From contig CAVUPF010000004.1 in assembly GCA_963743285.1 (NCBI GenBank), positions 248,001 to 312,000 on the forward strand: 64,000 nt of DNA, read 5' to 3'. Origin of the DNA: CAVUPF01 sp963743285. Lineage in GTDB: Bacteria > Actinomycetota > Thermoleophilia > Solirubrobacterales > 70-9. Below, piece after piece: positions 7,894 through 15,195 of the stretch. A program made the position numbers and the translations under genes. Below the pieces are notes generated by a model. It ran no database searches. It worked only from the letters and a program-made list of their open reading frames with translations, and was not told the DNA's origin. Position 1 is the first letter of the stretch. Each line of letters opens with the position of its first letter.

Positions 7894-7972
7894 CGCGCAT
7901 GGTTTGGCCATGCAGATTTGGCTTGCTCAAGCGGTTTTTGGTTCGGCTAAATCCGGTTATTTCCGGTCGACT

Positions 7973-8000
7973 GGCGCATGAGAGGCGCATGAGAGGCGCA
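7973..8000 (+). repeat. Left arm-type repeats (3 x GGCGCA)
   Basis: GGCGCA occurs at 7973, 7984 and 7995, a spacing of 11 bases, within a GGCGCATGAGA tandem. The mirrored set near the right end has the same motif, orientation and spacing. This looks like integrase arm-binding sites about 80 bases from the core. Confidence 0.6.
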
Positions 8001-8047
8001 CGAACCCACCGGATCAGCTGAACCACTGCCTCGACATCGGCCTGCGC

Positions 8048-8428
8048 TCATTCGCGATCCGCTGTCAGCGGCGGCACCCTCAGCCGATGCGCCAGCACCA
8101 GACAGGCCCGGTCCGCAAGTGACAGCCCCTGCGCCTTCGTCGCTGGCCGCAGTCTCGCGACCTCCATGCAGTTGGTGGCGGTCAGACCTTCGACCCAGAT
8201 CACCACTTCCTCCCCGTCACGCTAAGACGCCCGGCGACCTCTTGCGGATCGTCCGCGTTGGCGGCGACGCTGGAGAGCACCTCAGCCCAATTGACGACGC
8301 TGATCGTCGGCTCCGGCGGCTATTGCTCTTACGACGGACGAGGCGCCCTCCTCGTCGTGGAGAAGCGCCATCACCGCCGAGGCATCGAGCACCAAAGTCG
8401 GCGTTCGGGATGCCTCAGCGTCCGGCAC
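8048..8428 (-). pseudogene. vapC: VapC-type PIN-domain toxin, frameshifted
   Basis: GTG at 8428 opens a frame with TLVLDASAVMALLHDEEGAS, the PIN N terminus, ending at a stop at 8284. The expected continuation (ISVVNWAEVLSS) is in a second frame from about 8312. The C-terminal LSLADRACLVLAHRLRVPPLTADRE is back in the first frame, ending at TGA 8050. Two frame changes therefore break the gene, although the acidic PIN residues are all still encoded. The start overlaps the vapB stop, the usual layout of such pairs. A functional VapC would be a site-specific RNase. Confidence 0.75.
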
Positions 8429-8612
8429 GGCGACTGCGAGCTTCGTCCTCGCGCGCTTCGGCTCGCGCTTCTGCGCGCCGCTCGGCGATCAGCTCATCGC
8501 TGAACGATCTGCTCGGATCGTGGCCGAGCATCCCTCGCGCACGCTCTGCAGCGGCCCGACGCCGCTCTATCTCGGAGGTGGCCGGCTTGGTCGCATGAGC
8601 CATGAGCAACAT
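8415..8612 (-). CDS. vapB: VapB-like antitoxin partner of the broken VapC
   Basis: A 65-residue, very Arg/Glu/Ala-rich protein (…SEIERRRAAAERARGMLGHDPSRSFSDELIAERRAEA…) directly upstream of, and overlapping, the PIN gene. Size, charge and overlap fit an antitoxin; the DNA-binding class is not clear. ATG at 8612 or 8603 could start it; the longer frame to 9050 is antisense or propeller sequence. With the toxin broken, the antitoxin may be under no selection. Confidence 0.55.
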   Translation of the reverse strand: MLLMAHATKPATSEIERRRAAAERARGMLGHDPSRSFSDELIAERRAEARAEAREDEARSRRAGR

Positions 8613-8779
8613 GGTATTGGCGGCTACAGCCCTCGCCGCATGGTTGACCTCAGACCACTTGGCATCGGAAGGCTGACGGGGCAAGCGATCTGAGGTGACC
8701 CTGCTGGTGCTCAGCGCCGTTGGTGGACGCGGCGAACGGCCGGGTGTTCCTCCAGGTCGACTTCGTGCGCTCGCGCCCT

Positions 8780-10092
8780 GACCGCCTTTCAGGCTGACGC
8801 TGGCGGTGGTGAGGAGTCCAAACAGGAAGCGGCGGAGCCACGAGAAGGCCCCACTTGGAGAGGTGCAACCGAAACCATCTGCTCGTTCCGGTGCGCATCC
8901 GGTAGTGACGAATGGCGAATACGGTTCCTTGGAGGAGGGTGCCGTAGTCGTGGGTGAACTCCAACCGAAGCGTTCCTTGGCAGATCTGGTGGAGCGCTCC
9001 GCCCGAGCAGTCGAGCTCGATTTTGGTCCAATCGTTTTTGACCAACCCAAACACGTCTGCGATCCCTACCCCCAAGCGTCCCGGAGTGATTCGTCCGATC
9101 TTGTCCTGTCCGGGTCGGTGAACCAGAGATCGCCATCGGGGCCAGCGGTGATGCCCCACGGCCAGGCCTTGGCGCCAGGAATCGGGAATTCTGCAATCAG
9201 CCCGCTGGAGGTGATTCGGCCAATCCTGCCGCGGACCGACTCTGTGAACCAGAGGTCGCCGTCGGGACCGCTGGTGAGATCGGTTGGTTCTCCTTCAATA
9301 GAAGGGCGGAACTCGGCGACCCGCCCGCTCGGGGTGATTTGTCCGATCGAAGGGCCAGGTTCCCCGAAAGAGCCCAAGGCGCCCTCACCGCCCGTCCCGA
9401 ACCAGAGGTTTCCGTCGGGACCAGTCGTAATCGATCCCTCTCCGGTCGAGTAGACATCGAAAATGGCAGGGAATTGGGAACTCGGTGATCCGTCCGCTTG
9501 GGGTGATGCAGCCGATCTTGTTGGGGATGGCGCGGTGGTGAACCAGAGGTTGCCGTCGGGGCCAGCGGTGAGACCTTCGGAGAATCCTGACGTGCAGGAA
9601 GCGGGAACTCGGTGATCTGCCCGCTCGGGGTGATGCGGCCGATCTTGTTCCGTGTCGGTGAACCAGAGGTTGCCGTCGGGGCCGGCGACAATGATCCCCA
9701 GTTCGCGTGTCGGCGCCGGGACTGGGAACTCGGTGACCTGCCCGCTCGGGGTGATGCGGCCGATCTTGTTCCGCGCCGCGGTGAACCAGAGGTTGCCGTC
9801 GGGTCCGGCGGTGAGAGCTCCGAGTATTGACTCGCAGGAAGCCAGAACTCGGTGATCTGCCCGCTCGGGATGATGCGGCCGATCCAGTCTGCCCCGCGAT
9901 CCGCGGCCGCTTGAGAGGCCCCCTGAACCCCACGTCGGTGAACCAGAGGTTGCCGTCAGCGCCCGTGGTGATTTCGAGTGGCGCTGAACGTTTGGACAGC
10001 GGGAACTCGGTGATTTGCCCCGGTGCGGCCTGAGCGACGGTCGCGAGCACCAGGGCCGTGAGGAGGGCCGCCAGACCGAGGCAGAGAGCCAA
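8780..10092 (-). pseudogene. Secreted Vgb-like beta-propeller protein, multiply frameshifted
   Basis: From a TTG at 10092 the frame gives a signal peptide (ALCLGLAALLTALVLATVAQA) and then APGQITEFPL and TTGADGNLWFTD. The same unit, NKIGRITPSGQITEFP plus AGPDGNLWFT, recurs at least six times down to about 9070 but is scattered over all three frames. These are the repeats of virginiamycin B lyase-like propellers, common in secreted actinobacterial proteins. A Cys-containing domain (ELDCSGG, HQICQGTLRLEF) follows to about 8800. At least four frame changes are needed to join the pieces. The left end is approximate. Confidence 0.7.
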
Positions 10093-10143
10093 GGGGCGGT
10101 GCGGAGGTTAAACGGGTCGGTGCGGGCCTCTTAGCCCTGTAGA

Positions 10144-10962
10144 TCAACCCGTGTCCGCGCAAGTTCGAATCATCGTGCCGGATTTCGTTTCGCCGTTGGT
10201 GAACAGGGCTATCATCCTGGCCCTCAGGTGTCCATTGGCGCAATTTGCCATCGCGAAGCTCTGTTTTTTGCCCTTGTACATGAAGAGGTGCCTGATCTCG
10301 AGGCTGAAGCCGAGCAGTGTGCCGGGCAGCCCCTCGATGATCGGCATCTTTCCCACCACTTGCAGGCCGTAGGGGCCCTGGTGGATCTTCCTAACTTCGA
10401 GCGTGCTCTTCACTACGGTCGGAGCCACCAGCCTGAGGAAGACCTCGGCATAGAGGATCCTGACGCCAGCCCTGAAGCCGCCATTGATGACGGCCAATTG
10501 GCCACCGACGGGCGTCGGCGAGGATCCCGGCGGTGCTGCGACCTCGAAGGTGGCGGTGCCTTTCGCGACGATCGAGCCCTTGCAGATCGATTCCGCCTGG
10601 CTGATCTTCTGGAACTGGATATTTGGATTGCAGACCGGGAGGCCTGTGGCATCGAGAGCTCCGTGTCGGTCGAACTCGATCGCCACTTCGCGAAGCGGTG
10701 GAGGTTGGGCTGCATTGCTGTCGGAGATCCTGCCTGACAGCAAGACGGCGACGGGCGCCATTTCGCGCTTTGGCAACTTCACCGGGATGACGCCACCGTT
10801 GGCTTCCAGGGAGGCCACGGACGGGCAGGTGGTGCTTTGCACGGAGCTCGCCAAATTCCCGGCGCAGACGGTCTCCGACGATGCCGGGCTCACAACCGCG
10901 GCGACGCCGATGGCCAGCGCTATGCCTACCACCGAGACTGCAAGCCAGCGGCTGTGCCTCAC
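10144..10962 (-). CDS. Secreted protein of a family with three copies in this window
   Basis: A 272-residue exported protein. I choose GTG at 10962: it has a GGAGGAG ribosome site 11 bases upstream and gives a clean signal peptide (RHSRWLAVSVVGIALAIGVAAVVSPASS). An earlier TTG at 10998 is possible. The body contains LREVAIEFDRHGALDATGLPVCN, an ICKGSIVAKGTATF segment and LAVINGG. These line up with the intact protein at 32284-33075 and the relic at 37455-38116: an isolated GLPxC motif and a second Cys about 20-25 residues later. Probably beta-rich and extracellular. No function is known to me. It is the only intact cargo gene of the element. Confidence 0.75.
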   Translation of the reverse strand: MRHSRWLAVSVVGIALAIGVAAVVSPASSETVCAGNLASSVQSTTCPSVASLEANGGVIPVKLPKREMAPVAVLLSGRISDSNAAQPPPLREVAIEFDRHGALDATGLPVCNPNIQFQKISQAESICKGSIVAKGTATFEVAAPPGSSPTPVGGQLAVINGGFRAGVRILYAEVFLRLVAPTVVKSTLEVRKIHQGPYGLQVVGKMPIIEGLPGTLLGFSLEIRHLFMYKGKKQSFAMANCANGHLRARMIALFTNGETKSGTMIRTCADTG

Positions 10963-11126
10963 TGGAAGGGCGTCTCCTCCCCACCTCATTACAGGCAATT
11001 GTAATACTCGTCACAAGCACTAATCAAGCCTGTTGCACCAGCTCGCGCAGAATTTGGCTCAAGCCACCTCGCCGTCAATTGGCGGTTTTGCTCAGGCCGA
11101 CCTACCTGCGATTCAAGCACCGCCGT

Positions 11127-11178
11127 CGGGGCCGTCAACCCCCTCGGTGGTCGGCGCGAAGCGCCCTTGACGGCCCCG
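11127..11178. repeat. 12-bp inverted repeat with nested hairpin
   Basis: CGGGGCCGTCAA (11127-11138) is exactly complementary to TTGACGGCCCCG (11167-11178). The 28-base gap contains a second stem GGCGC-GAA-GCGCC. It lies between the divergent secreted-protein gene and the integrase relic. It may be a terminator for readthrough or a protein-binding site; there is no U tract. Confidence 0.5.
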
Positions 11179-11219
11179 GGAAGGCGGTGCTATCGGTGCG
11201 AGTAGGTTGTCAGGTCACC

Positions 11220-12003
11220 CTGCTCCCACTGCGGGCGATCTTCCGGCGGTCGATCGGCCTCGGCGAGCTGGCCTTGAGTCCGTGCAGCGGTCTCCAGCTT
11301 CCCGCGGTTCGCGGACGCCGCGAGCGCTACGCCTCCCCCGAGGAAGCCGAGGCGCTGATTGCCGCTGCTCCGCAACATGACCAGCCGATCTGGGCGACCG
11401 CGATGTATGCGGGGCTGCGGCGCGGCGAGCTGCGCGCGCTTCGAGCCGAAGACGTGGACCTCGCCAGTGGCGTCATCCACGTCGAGCGCGGCTGGGACCC
11501 CCGCGAGGGCGAGATCGCGCTCAAGTCGAGCGCCGGGCGGCGCAAGTGCGACGCGCCGTCCTGCGTGACTTCTCGATGAGCGGCTGCGACGCAGTGGCCA
11601 CGGGGGTGCGAACCTCCTCTTTGGCCGCACAAGCGCTGACCCAATCAACGGCGACAAGCTGGCCGAGCGAGCCGATCAGGCGTGGCAGGACGCCGGCCAT
11701 GAACGCATTACGCTGCACGAGTGCCGGCACACCTTCGCCTCACTGATGATCGCCGCCGGCGTCAACGCCAAGGCGCTCTCGACCTTCATGGGGCACGCCA
11801 ACATCTCGATCACGCTGGACCGCTACGGGCACCTGATGCCGAGCTCAGAGGCCGAGGCCGCCGGCCTGTTCGACGCCTATCTGGCGGCGCGGCGCCGGCG
11901 CGACGAGGAGGCCGCTCGTGGGGCCGGCGGCGTGCAGGATCTGTGTCCGACTGGCGCACCGACTGGCGCACCAGTGGCGCATGACGGCCAGAATCCGCTC
12001 TAG
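11220..12003 (+). pseudogene. Tyrosine recombinase (integrase), truncated and frameshifted
   Basis: The catalytic half of a phage-type integrase is readable: RAIFRRSIGLGELALSPC (end of the core-binding domain), YAGLRRGELRALRAEDVD (first Arg), EIALKSSAGRRK (Lys), then after two frame changes near 11550-11580 GANLLFGRTSADPINGDKL, HECRHTFASLMIAAG (HxxR), and MGHANISITLDRYGHL (His and nucleophile Tyr). The N-terminal arm-binding domain is not recognisable upstream of 11220. It ends 20 bases before the right attachment core, as expected for an element-borne integrase. Confidence 0.85.
11953..11981 (+). repeat. Right arm-type repeats (3 x GGCGCA)
   Basis: GGCGCA at 11953, 11965 and 11976, spacing 12 and 11, inside the last codons of the integrase relic. 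Same motif, orientation and spacing as the left set at 7973-8000. Confidence 0.6.
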
Positions 12004-12023
12004 AAAGCCAGGTAGGCCTGCCA

Positions 12024-12046
12024 AGCGGCGGATGCTGATCATCGTC
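12024..12046 (+). repeat. attR core, 23-bp direct repeat containing a start codon
   Basis: Exact copy of 7871-7893. It includes the ribosome-site-like AGCGGCGG and the ATG at 12032 with the first codons (M-L-I-I-V) of the lipid kinase gene. Integration here rebuilds the gene's 5' end. Confidence 0.85.
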
Positions 12047-12961
12047 AACCCCTACGCGACTACGGTCTCCGACCGGCTGCGCAACCTCGTCGTCTACGCG
12101 CTGCAGGGCCGCTACGACGTCGAGGCGGTCTCGACCGAGGCGCAGAACCACGCCACGGAGATTGGCCGCGAGGCTCGCGACGGGGGATATGACATCGTCG
12201 TCGCCTTCGGCGGCGACGGGACGCTGAACGAGGTGGTCAATGGGCTCGTCGGCACCGACGTCCCGGTCTCGGTGCTGCCCGGCGGGTCGACCAATGTCGT
12301 CTGCCGCACCCTCGGGATCCCCAACGACGTCGTCGACGCCACCGAGCACCTGCTCTCGCTTGCTGATGAGTGGTCGCCTCGCCGCATCGATCTCGGCGCG
12401 ATCGATGACCGTCGCTTCGTCTTCTCCTGCGGGGTGGGGATCGACGCCACAGTGGTCGAACGGGTCGACGCCCACCCGGGACTGAAGGCGATGGCTGGCC
12501 CCTACTACTACAGCTGGGCCGCGATCTCGGCCTTTTACCGCCGCTACCTGCACAACCCCGTGCGCGTCCAGGTCGAAACCGACGCCGGCGAGCCGTTCGT
12601 AGGGGTTACCGCGCTGGCCCAGAACTCCGACCCCTTCACCTACTTCGCCAGCCGCCCGATCAGGGTCTGCGAGGGGGTCGCGATCGACGACGGCACGCTC
12701 TCGATAGCGGTGCTGAAGCGGGCCGCGCAACGCGACATGCCGACCCTGATCGCCCGCCTCTTCAGCCGCCGCCGCCCCGTCACGCGCCACCGCCAGGTCG
12801 CGCACTTCGACGAGGTCACCACGGCCACCGTCGCTTCGATCTCCGAGGACAAAGACGGCGAGGCCCGCCCCTTCCCGATTCAGGTGGACGGCGACTACAT
12901 CGGCGAGCAGACGCGGGTCGAGCTCCGCGCCGAGCGTGCCGCGCTCACGATCCTCGCCTGA
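12032..12961 (+). CDS. Diacylglycerol kinase-family lipid kinase
   Basis: A 309-residue kinase with IIVNP at the start, the nucleotide loop VAFGGDGTLNEVVNG near residue 55, PGGSTNVVCRTLGIP, and a CGVGIDATVV segment. The family phosphorylates diacylglycerol or related lipids at the membrane. ATG 12032 is preferred: homologues begin at this point, and upstream in-frame codons belong to the element's integrase tail. The codons M-L-I-I-V lie in the attachment core, so the element replaced the native promoter while leaving the protein intact. Any expression must now come from element DNA. Confidence 0.88.
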   Translation: MLIIVNPYATTVSDRLRNLVVYALQGRYDVEAVSTEAQNHATEIGREARDGGYDIVVAFGGDGTLNEVVNGLVGTDVPVSVLPGGSTNVVCRTLGIPNDVVDATEHLLSLADEWSPRRIDLGAIDDRRFVFSCGVGIDATVVERVDAHPGLKAMAGPYYYSWAAISAFYRRYLHNPVRVQVETDAGEPFVGVTALAQNSDPFTYFASRPIRVCEGVAIDDGTLSIAVLKRAAQRDMPTLIARLFSRRRPVTRHRQVAHFDEVTTATVASISEDKDGEARPFPIQVDGDYIGEQTRVELRAERAALTILA

Positions 12962-12970
12962 GCTGGGCGC

Positions 12971-15163
12971 TCAAGCGGTCGGGGTGATCCGGTACGCGTC
13001 GAATACCGACTCCACGTTCCGCAACCGGGTGAGGCAGTGCTTGAGCTGCTCGGTGTCGCCGACCTCGACCACAAACCTGTTCTTCACCATCGGGTGCTTG
13101 GTAGTGCAGCTCGCACCGAGGATGTTGATGCCAGCCTCGGCGAAGGTGCGCGAGAGGTCCTCGAGCAGGCGGGTGCGATCGTAGGCGTCGACCTGGAGCT
13201 CGACTCTGTAGGAGGACTCGTTTTCCCCGTCCCAACCGACCTCGACGAAGCGCTCCGGCGCCTTTTTCAACGCCTTCACGTTCTTGCAGTCGGCTCGATG
13301 GATAGTGATCCCGCGCCCGAGTGAGACGTAGCCGGCAATCTCATCCCCGGGGACCGGGCGGCAACACTTGGCGAGTCGCACCGCGACGTTGTCGGCCCCC
13401 TTGACGGCGATCCCGTAGTTGGAGGCGTCCTTGGTACGGCGGGCCTCGTCTTCGCGTCCGCCGATCAGCCCAACCGGCTCCTCCTCCACGGCCTCGCCGG
13501 CCTTCAGCCGCTGCATCAGCTTGTTGGCGACCAGCTTGGTGGAGACCTTGCCCTGACCGAGCGCGATGTAGAACTCGGCCGCCTTGCGGTAACCCATCTC
13601 GCGGATCACGTCGGCCAGCAGCGGCGACATCGCCAGCTTCTGCATCGGTAGGCCGCGCTTGCGCAGTGCCTCCTCGAGGCCCTCGCGGCCGTGGCGCTCG
13701 GCGTCCTCGCGCCGTTCCTCTTTGAACCAGGCGCGAATCTTGTTGCGGGCACGGCTGGTCCGCACCAGCTTCAGCCAGTCGCGCGAGGGGCCGCGGTTCT
13801 GCTTCGCGGTCAGCACCTCGACGATGTCTCCGGAGCGCAGCTGGTAGTGCAACGGCACGATGCTGCCGTTGACCTTGGCACCCACGCAGCGATGGCCGAC
13901 GTCGGTATGGACCGCGTAGGCGAAGTCAAGCGGCGTCGACCCGGCCGAAAGGTTCTTCACCTCGCCCTTCGGCGTGAAGACGAAGACCTCGTCCTCGAAG
14001 AGGTCGACCTTGAGCGACTCCAGGAACTCGGTCGGATCTTGCTCGCCCTCCGCTTCGACCAGCTGGCGCAGCCAAGTCATCTTCTCGCGCCGCGGATCGC
14101 CGCCGCCGCCCTCCTTGTAGGCGACGTGAGCAGCGATCCCGTACTCGGCCAGCTTGTGCATTTCCTCGGTGCGAATCTGGATCTCGAGCGGTTTGCCCTC
14201 TGGTCCGATCACCGTCGTGTGCAGGGCCTGGTACATGTTCGCCTTAGGCATCGCGACGAAGTCCTTGAAGCGGCCCGGCAGCGGCTTCCAGAGCGAGTGG
14301 ATCACCCCGATCGCCCCGTAGCAGTCCTTCACGGAGCCGACGATCACCCGCATCGCGGTGAGGTCGAAGATCTCGTTGAACTCGCGGCCCTTCTTGGTCA
14401 TCTTCGTGTAGATCGAGTAGAAGTGCTTGGCGCGCCCAGAGATCTCGGCTTCGATCCCGACCTCCTTCAGCTCCTCCGCGAGGAAGCGCCCGGCCTCCTC
14501 CACGTAGGCCTCGCGCTCCTTGCGCTGCTGGGAGACGAGCAGTTTGATCTCCGCGTACTTGCGCGGGTGCAGGGTGGCGAAGGAGAGATCCTCCAGCTCC
14601 CACTTGATCGCGTGGATGCCCAACCGGTGGGCGAGCGGTGCGTAGATCTCCAGCGTCTCGCGCGACTTCGCCAATTGCTTTTGCTTGGGAAGTGCGCCGA
14701 GCGTGCGCATGTTGTGGAGGCGGTCGGCCAACTTAATCAGGATCACCCTGACGTCGGTGGCCATCGCCACCATCATCTTGCGGTAGTTCTCAGCCTGGCG
14801 CTCATCGCGGCTCTCGAAGGTGATCCCGGTCAGCTTGGTGACGCCGTCGACCAGAAGGGCGACCTGCTCGCCGAACTCCTCGCGGATTTCCGCCAGGCTG
14901 GCGCTGGTGTCCTCAACCGTGTCGTGCAGGAGCGCCGCGCAGAGCGTCTCGGTGTCAAGCCGCATGCCGGCGCAGACCTGGGCGACGCCGACCGGATGGG
15001 TGATGAATTCATCCCCGGAGCGCCGCATCTGGTCGGCGTGGCGCTCGCAGGCGAACTCAAAGGCGCGCCTAACCGCCTCGCGATTGATGGTGGCGACGGC
15101 AAGCACGGTGTCGCCGCCGGCGGCGCCGTTCTCGCTCGGGGAGGAGTCGAACTCCTCGACCAC
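12971..15163 (-). CDS. relA: Bifunctional (p)ppGpp synthetase/hydrolase RelA/SpoT
   Basis: 730 residues, normal for Rel proteins. Order: HD hydrolase (HDTVEDT at about 80-86; KLADRLHNMRTL), synthetase domain (GRAKHFYSIYTKM; FDLTAMRVIV; ALHTTVIGPEG), TGS domain (VFTPKGEVKNLSAGSTPLDFAYAVHTDVGHRCVGAKVNG), a zinc-finger/helical linker (KCCRPVPGDEIAGY) and a C-terminal ACT domain (VEVGD). Both catalytic halves look complete, so it should make and degrade the alarmone. GTG at 15163 is the first start after the recJ stop. relA next to sec and ruv genes is the usual actinobacterial order. Confidence 0.95.
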   Translation of the reverse strand: MVEEFDSSPSENGAAGGDTVLAVATINREAVRRAFEFACERHADQMRRSGDEFITHPVGVAQVCAGMRLDTETLCAALLHDTVEDTSASLAEIREEFGEQVALLVDGVTKLTGITFESRDERQAENYRKMMVAMATDVRVILIKLADRLHNMRTLGALPKQKQLAKSRETLEIYAPLAHRLGIHAIKWELEDLSFATLHPRKYAEIKLLVSQQRKEREAYVEEAGRFLAEELKEVGIEAEISGRAKHFYSIYTKMTKKGREFNEIFDLTAMRVIVGSVKDCYGAIGVIHSLWKPLPGRFKDFVAMPKANMYQALHTTVIGPEGKPLEIQIRTEEMHKLAEYGIAAHVAYKEGGGGDPRREKMTWLRQLVEAEGEQDPTEFLESLKVDLFEDEVFVFTPKGEVKNLSAGSTPLDFAYAVHTDVGHRCVGAKVNGSIVPLHYQLRSGDIVEVLTAKQNRGPSRDWLKLVRTSRARNKIRAWFKEERREDAERHGREGLEEALRKRGLPMQKLAMSPLLADVIREMGYRKAAEFYIALGQGKVSTKLVANKLMQRLKAGEAVEEEPVGLIGGREDEARRTKDASNYGIAVKGADNVAVRLAKCCRPVPGDEIAGYVSLGRGITIHRADCKNVKALKKAPERFVEVGWDGENESSYRVELQVDAYDRTRLLEDLSRTFAEAGINILGASCTTKHPMVKNRFVVEVGDTEQLKHCLTRLRNVESVFDAYRITPTA

Positions 15164-15195
15164 CGCGAAGAGATCAGCGAGGAGCTCGCTGTGCT

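Larger units (their letters stand above)
7871..12046. mobile_element. Decayed integrative element bounded by 23-bp direct repeats
   Basis: The same 23 bases occur at 7871-7893 and 12024-12046, with flanks that diverge at once on both sides. A broken tyrosine integrase ends 20 bases inside the right copy. Three GGCGCA repeats at 11-12-bp spacing lie inside each end. Cargo: a vapBC relic, a beta-propeller relic and an intact secreted protein gene. Several genes are frameshifted, so the element is probably no longer mobile. Housekeeping genes resume on both sides. Confidence 0.82.

Noticed and set aside
7973..8000. Start of a CRISPR array
   Set aside because: The repeat unit is 6-11 bases without spacers, occurs three times, and is mirrored at the other end of the element; arm sites explain it better.
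8806..9453. Open frame of 215 codons on the plus strand
   Set aside because: It is antisense to the repeated propeller units; the repeats make all frames long. No start signal or family resemblance.
11918..12031. N-terminal extension of the lipid kinase
   Set aside because: These codons are the integrase tail and arm repeats read in another frame; homologues start at MLIIVNP.
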